In this document: positions 23,703 to 26,532 of the stretch, in pieces
Position numbering within the stretch: position 1 is the stretch's first letter
Layout: each line of letters starts with the position of its first letter
Origin: a virus
Length of the DNA stretch: 26,532 nucleotides
Direction: 5' to 3' (one strand)
Virus record (IMG/VR): IMGVR_UViG_3300042306_000815
Span: 1 to 26,532 of that record
The notes under the pieces: generated by a model
The model's input: only the letters and a program-made list of their open reading frames with translations
Databases searched by the model: none
Told to the model about the DNA's origin: nothing
Program-made: the position numbers and the translations under genes

Positions 23703-24236
23703 ATGGCAAATCAAACACAAACAAAAAGTTGTAATCACTGCAACAAATCCAAACCTACTTCAGAGTTTTATAAAAAGACTAAATCTAAAGATGGTTTACA
23801 GCCTACTTGTAAAGCATGCTGCAAAGTAGTAAACACTAACTTTCGCACTATCAATCCTCAATATCAGATTGAATGGCAAAGAACTAATAATAAAAAATGG
23901 ACTAAGTATATTGGTCAATGGAACAAAGTAAATACAAAAGCAGATAATTCTCGTTCAGCAATTTACTATATTATAAACCCTGAACAAAAGGTATATGTAG
24001 GACACACTCAAACTCGTTTCTACCAAAGAAAATCAGCACATAAAAAAGAATACAAATTAAATAAAGGAGCAATGCCTTATCTACATCAGTCTTTTGATAT
24101 TTACGGCTACGATAATCATAAGTGGGTTGTTTTAGATATGAGTGGCATGGATAAAGAAACTCTTCAGATGATTGAATATAAACTAATCAATCATTTTAAT
24201 AAAACAGGAATGACATTAAACAAAAGATTAAAATAA
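23703..24236 (+). CDS. GIY-YIG endonuclease-like protein with N-terminal zinc finger
   Basis: A 177-residue protein. The N-terminus has a four-Cys zinc-binding motif, C10-x2-C13 and C36-x2-C39, in the common phage/homing-endonuclease layout (SCNHCNKSKPTSEFYKK...TCKAC). The catalytic part starts near residue 86: AIYYI (GIY position), VYVG (YIG position, 97-100), then R105, R109 and H113, and E158 in MIEYKLINHF. These are the residues expected in an active GIY-YIG nuclease, though the first Gly is replaced by Ala. It probably nicks or cuts DNA. As a free-standing gene in an early operon it may be a homing endonuclease or a host/competitor DNA nuclease. No intron is seen nearby. Confidence 0.7.
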   Translation: MANQTQTKSCNHCNKSKPTSEFYKKTKSKDGLQPTCKACCKVVNTNFRTINPQYQIEWQRTNNKKWTKYIGQWNKVNTKADNSRSAIYYIINPEQKVYVGHTQTRFYQRKSAHKKEYKLNKGAMPYLHQSFDIYGYDNHKWVVLDMSGMDKETLQMIEYKLINHFNKTGMTLNKRLK

Positions 24237-24241
24237 AACAA

Positions 24242-24394
24242 ATGAGAAAAGATAAATCAGATTACGCAATGATACAATTGCCAAAAGAAGTCCACACAAC
24301 GTTAAAAGAATATTGTGCACATCACGGATTTAATATGTCCGGATTTGTATCAGCATTAATTAGACAAGCATTAGCAAATAATAAAAGAAAGTAA
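24242..24394 (+). CDS. Ribbon-helix-helix DNA-binding protein
   Basis: A 50-residue protein beginning MRKDKSDYAMIQLPKEVHTT. A short strand (AMIQLP), helix A (KEVHTTLKEYCAHHG) and helix B (NMSGFVSALIRQALAN) give the compact Arc/CopG-type ribbon-helix-helix fold, which binds DNA as a dimer, usually as a repressor. The start sits five bases after the nuclease stop and the stop is one base before the next start, so it is co-transcribed. Targets could be the TGACAGCAC repeats or the divergent promoters 1 kb upstream, but there is no direct evidence. Confidence 0.7.
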   Translation: MRKDKSDYAMIQLPKEVHTTLKEYCAHHGFNMSGFVSALIRQALANNKRK

Positions 24395-24395
24395 T

Positions 24396-24581
24396 ATGAA
24401 ATGTATATGGAGATTTGGGACTTGGTTTGAAGGATTACTAAATGTAATCAGCTTAGGTCATTCTAAACAAATTGCAGGATTTATTGCAATTAAAGTATTT
24501 GGATTAAAAGATTGTGGATGCGAAAGACGTAAAATCGCTTGGGATTCATTCTTTGGTTGTCAGGAGGGCATTAAATTATAA
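24396..24581 (+). CDS. Small conserved-looking phage protein with CxC-RR motif
   Basis: A 61-residue protein. Its N-terminal half is hydrophobic (WRFGTWFEGLLNVISLGHSK), and the C-terminal half has DCGCERRKIAWDSFFGCQEG, a Cys-x-Cys-x2-Arg pattern with a third Cys, which I have seen in short phage proteins of unknown function. Possible metal binding. It is tightly packed between neighbouring small genes. Confidence 0.55.
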   Translation: MKCIWRFGTWFEGLLNVISLGHSKQIAGFIAIKVFGLKDCGCERRKIAWDSFFGCQEGIKL

Positions 24582-24583
24582 TT

Positions 24584-24844
24584 ATGATAAAGATATTAAC
24601 TGAAGCAGAAAGCGCTCAAATGCGACTAAAAGAATTAGAAACAAAGCGATTGTGGAGTAGAGAACAAATCGTAGCAGATGCGAAACTATTCCGTTCAATG
24701 CCTGATATGGGAAATACAAAGTACATAGTAGGTGAGGAGAATTGGAATGGATTCTTTAAATGGTTAGAATCCAACGAAGCAAGGGAAGTATGGAATAGGA
24801 ATCCTTACATTTTAGAATTAGCAAAATATTATACAAACAAATAA
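24584..24844 (+). CDS. Hypothetical early protein
   Basis: An 86-residue, helical and basic protein: ILTEAESAQMRLKELETKRL, SREQIVADAKLFRSMPDM, EENWNGFFKWLESNEARE. It carries no motif I recognise and no membrane segment. It lies two bases after the previous stop in the same operon. Function unknown. Confidence 0.5.
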   Translation: MIKILTEAESAQMRLKELETKRLWSREQIVADAKLFRSMPDMGNTKYIVGEENWNGFFKWLESNEAREVWNRNPYILELAKYYTNK

Positions 24845-24852
24845 AAACAATT

Positions 24853-25116
24853 ATGAAAGCAGAAAAAGCAACATTAGATTTCGGAAGCACAAAAAAGGTA
24901 GACCCTAACTCACTTTACTTAGTGGATTTCAGTAAAATTACATCAGTACAATCGTTAATACTGATATTCGCAGCAATGGGTATATCATTCTCAACACATC
25001 ACCCACAATTTGAAGTAGTAAAAGAATTTCTTAACTTAGATAATCCTATTCCAATGCAACCACAACAACCACAGCATACTGATATTAAATTACCAAGATT
25101 AAAACCTGTTAAATAA
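24853..25116 (+). CDS. Hypothetical early protein
   Basis: An 87-residue protein with PNSLYLVDFSKITSVQSLIL, then IFAAMGISFSTHHPQFEVVK, followed by a Pro/Gln-rich tail (NPIPMQPQQPQHTDIKLPRL). The first half resembles a small conserved phage protein of unknown function that I know from Bacteroidota phages. It overlaps the next gene by one base (TAATG). Confidence 0.5.
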   Translation: MKAEKATLDFGSTKKVDPNSLYLVDFSKITSVQSLILIFAAMGISFSTHHPQFEVVKEFLNLDNPIPMQPQQPQHTDIKLPRLKPVK

Positions 25117-25373
25117 TGGAAGATAATGTGACAACAATTCCGCCAGAAGCAGTAGTACATCCTCTTTCATTAGAGGAGTACAATGAACTTAAAAATTTCA
25201 CTGCTACATTGGGAGCAAGATTGCCTGATGGTAAAATGAGTTATGTATGGAATACATATAATGTATTAAGAGGTGTACATGAAACACAACCCTGCGGATG
25301 CCAATCGGCAGCAGGACATTGGGTAAACGCAATAAACTATTTAAAACAATGGGTAAAATCCAAATCGATATAA
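25116..25373 (+). CDS. Hypothetical early protein with W-x2-Y...PCGC motif
   Basis: An 85-residue protein. YVWNTYNVLRG, then QPCGCQSAAGHWVNAINYLK, fits a short motif common in small phage proteins (aromatic, then Pro-Cys-x-Cys, then a helix with Trp). The paired Cys may bind metal. It overlaps the following sigma-factor gene by 25 nt, so the two are translated together. Function unknown. Confidence 0.5.
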   Translation: MEDNVTTIPPEAVVHPLSLEEYNELKNFTATLGARLPDGKMSYVWNTYNVLRGVHETQPCGCQSAAGHWVNAINYLKQWVKSKSI

Positions 25374-25918
25374 CTGGTAGCTTACATACTGAATGTAGTA
25401 ATAGGTTACAAACATTGTATTTGGAATCACATAATTGGTTAATTAACATTGCTAAAAATGTTACCAAAGACCAAACAAACGCAGAAGACTTAGTGCAAGA
25501 TTTGTATGTCTATCTTGCTGAAAAGTGTAATCCTAATATCTTTTGGGGTAAATCATACAATATAATGTATTGCCAACAATTTTTGAAACATAGATGGATT
25601 AATAAAGCAAAAAAGAATTCAAAGATGTTTTATAGAGAGGAAATACATTCAAATGAAACGGACATACCATATGATGAAACAAAAGATTTAGAAATGCAGA
25701 CTGCATTTGATGAAGTACAATCTGAATTAAAAAGATTGGAAACAACTAAACTATGGCCACAATCAAAGATATTTCAATTATATTGGTGTTCAGAAAAAAC
25801 ATTAGATGAAGTAGCTAAAGATATTAAAATAAGTAAAAGTACAACTTTTTTAGCAGTAAAGAAGATTCGTAACTATCTTAAAGAAGTTATAAAAAATCCA
25901 TATGAAAATGATAATTGA
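25349..25918 (+). CDS. Phage RNA polymerase sigma factor (ECF/late-sigma-like)
   Basis: I choose ATG 25349 (MGKIQIDITG); an in-frame ATG at 25298 would overlap the upstream gene by 76 nt. The 189-residue protein has a sigma region 2-like N-terminal part (about residues 25-95: LINIAKNVTKDQTNAEDLVQ, DLYVYLAEK, then FLKHRWINKAKKN) and a region 4-like HTH at about 138-182 (SKIFQLYWCSEKTLDEVAKD, IKISKSTTFLAVKKIRNYLK). No large region 3 or other domain. It should redirect host RNA polymerase, by analogy to T4 gp55 and phage-encoded ECF factors, and is the natural candidate for recognising the GTTGTTAT late motif. That link is an inference. Confidence 0.65.
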   Translation: MGKIQIDITGSLHTECSNRLQTLYLESHNWLINIAKNVTKDQTNAEDLVQDLYVYLAEKCNPNIFWGKSYNIMYCQQFLKHRWINKAKKNSKMFYREEIHSNETDIPYDETKDLEMQTAFDEVQSELKRLETTKLWPQSKIFQLYWCSEKTLDEVAKDIKISKSTTFLAVKKIRNYLKEVIKNPYENDN

Positions 25919-26357
25919 GGTAAGGACGTGTATTAAGTGTGGAGAAGAGAAAGAGATAAAGCAAAAAGCTACACATGCTAATAACGTATGTAATGAGTGT
26001 ATGAGAGCTAGGCAAAAGGTATATGCGAAAGAAGCAGCAACAAAAGCAGGTAAGGGTTCTATTGTTGGTAGAAAGCCATACCCAGGTGGATTCGATATAG
26101 CTGGTAGAAGTAAGTTTTATAGATTAAAAACTGAATTGGATAAATGTACACATAGAGAAGAGTGGATACCAATTATTAAAAGAAACTTAGATATAACTCT
26201 TAATGATGCAGATATAATACAATGGATAAAAACGGAAAAGGATGATGAACCAAAACCAAAGAAGCCAACTAAGATAAAAACGGATTACCCAGATACGAGA
26301 GGAATGACGTGGGAGGAATATATGGAAGGGCTGGGTGAGGATGATGTCGATTCGTAA
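25902..26357 (+). CDS. Zinc-finger protein, function unknown
   Basis: A 151-residue protein. The N-terminal part has C10-x2-C13 and C30-x2-C33 (TCIKCGEEKE...NVCNECMRARQKVY), the same zinc-finger layout as at the start of the GIY-YIG gene. The middle is basic (GRKPYPGGFDIAGRSKFYRL), followed by a helical EEWIPIIKRNLDITLNDADI and a Lys/Pro-rich acidic end. There is no nuclease catalytic motif that I can see. It overlaps the sigma gene by 17 nt. It may bind nucleic acid, perhaps as a regulator. Confidence 0.5.
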   Translation: MKMIIEVRTCIKCGEEKEIKQKATHANNVCNECMRARQKVYAKEAATKAGKGSIVGRKPYPGGFDIAGRSKFYRLKTELDKCTHREEWIPIIKRNLDITLNDADIIQWIKTEKDDEPKPKKPTKIKTDYPDTRGMTWEEYMEGLGEDDVDS

Positions 26358-26532
26358 GGAAAAAAAATTGATAGCAATGATAAGACAAGAAACATACCAA
26401 GCATTAGCAGATACATTCGGTACGGGATTAGGTGTAGCAGAATGGGAAGGTAATTTCTATCCACACTATACAAACATAGCAAAGATGCCGGATGAGATGA
26501 AGGTAATAGCACTAACTAACTTCGTAATAAGA
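26341..26532 (+). CDS. Hypothetical protein, 3' truncated by the window edge
   Basis: Starts at ATG 26341 (or the adjacent 26344), overlapping the previous gene by 17 nt, and remains open to the last base in view: 64 residues so far, MMSIRKEKKLIAMIRQETYQ, then ALADTFGTGLGVAEWEGNFY. No family recognised. A reverse-strand ORF at 26285-26512 overlaps it but has no supporting context. Confidence 0.5.
   Translation, partial: MMSIRKEKKLIAMIRQETYQALADTFGTGLGVAEWEGNFYPHYTNIAKMPDEMKVIALTNFVIR

Noticed and set aside
25298-25348. ATG at 25298 as the start of the sigma factor
   Set aside because: It lies deep inside the upstream gene and adds residues with no sigma-like pattern; 25349 gives a normal short overlap.

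Overview
The window looks like about 26.5 kb of a tailed-phage (Caudoviricetes) genome from a Bacteroidota, probably Flavobacteriia-like, host. This rests on very AT-rich DNA, A-rich leaders instead of Shine-Dalgarno sequences, three promoters of the Bacteroidota type (TTTG, 20 nt, TAnnTTTG), and head/tail proteins of the kinds found in Bacteroidota phages. Every recognised protein gene is on the + strand. There is no integrase, repressor, terminase, lysin or DNA polymerase in view, so lifestyle and genome ends cannot be judged, and the window is probably an internal piece.

Layout. (1) 1-11.1 kb holds virion structure: the end of a tail-fibre-like protein, an acidic scaffold-like protein, the major capsid protein, a tail-tube candidate, portal, head-tail adaptor, tail terminator, gp10-like connector, then baseplate proteins. 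(2) 11.1-16.8 kb is one 1882-residue modular protein of Cys-rich repeats joined by poly-Thr linkers, with a polyglycine domain and a C-terminal lectin-like domain: a probable adhesin. (3) 16.8-18.6 kb holds two glycosyltransferase-like genes. (4) 18.6-22.6 kb holds a small ORF, the tape measure, an XkdF-type capsid protease with an accessory domain, two small proteins and a membrane/coiled-coil protein, closed by an intrinsic terminator. (5) 22.6-23.36 kb is a noncoding control region with divergent host-type promoters and a candidate minus-strand small RNA. (6) 23.36-26.5 kb is a compact run of small, probably early genes: a zinc-finger GIY-YIG nuclease, a ribbon-helix-helix regulator, several unknowns, a phage sigma factor and a second zinc-finger protein.

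How the parts may work together. A motif with core GTTGTTAT precedes six late genes or gene groups, in the gaps between genes, whereas the early region uses the host promoter type. The small sigma factor at 25.35 kb is the obvious candidate for reading the late motif. The capsid protein and the capsid protease share a peptide (14 of 21 identical), one at its N-terminus and the other at its C-terminus, which suggests a docking or cleavage signal. The glycosyltransferases sit directly behind the Thr-rich adhesin and may modify it.

Most unusual elements: the minus-strand RNA unit, the shared capsid/protease peptide, the mucin-like adhesin with its neighbouring glycosyltransferases, and the late-promoter family. 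All function assignments are from reading the sequence; no database search was run.
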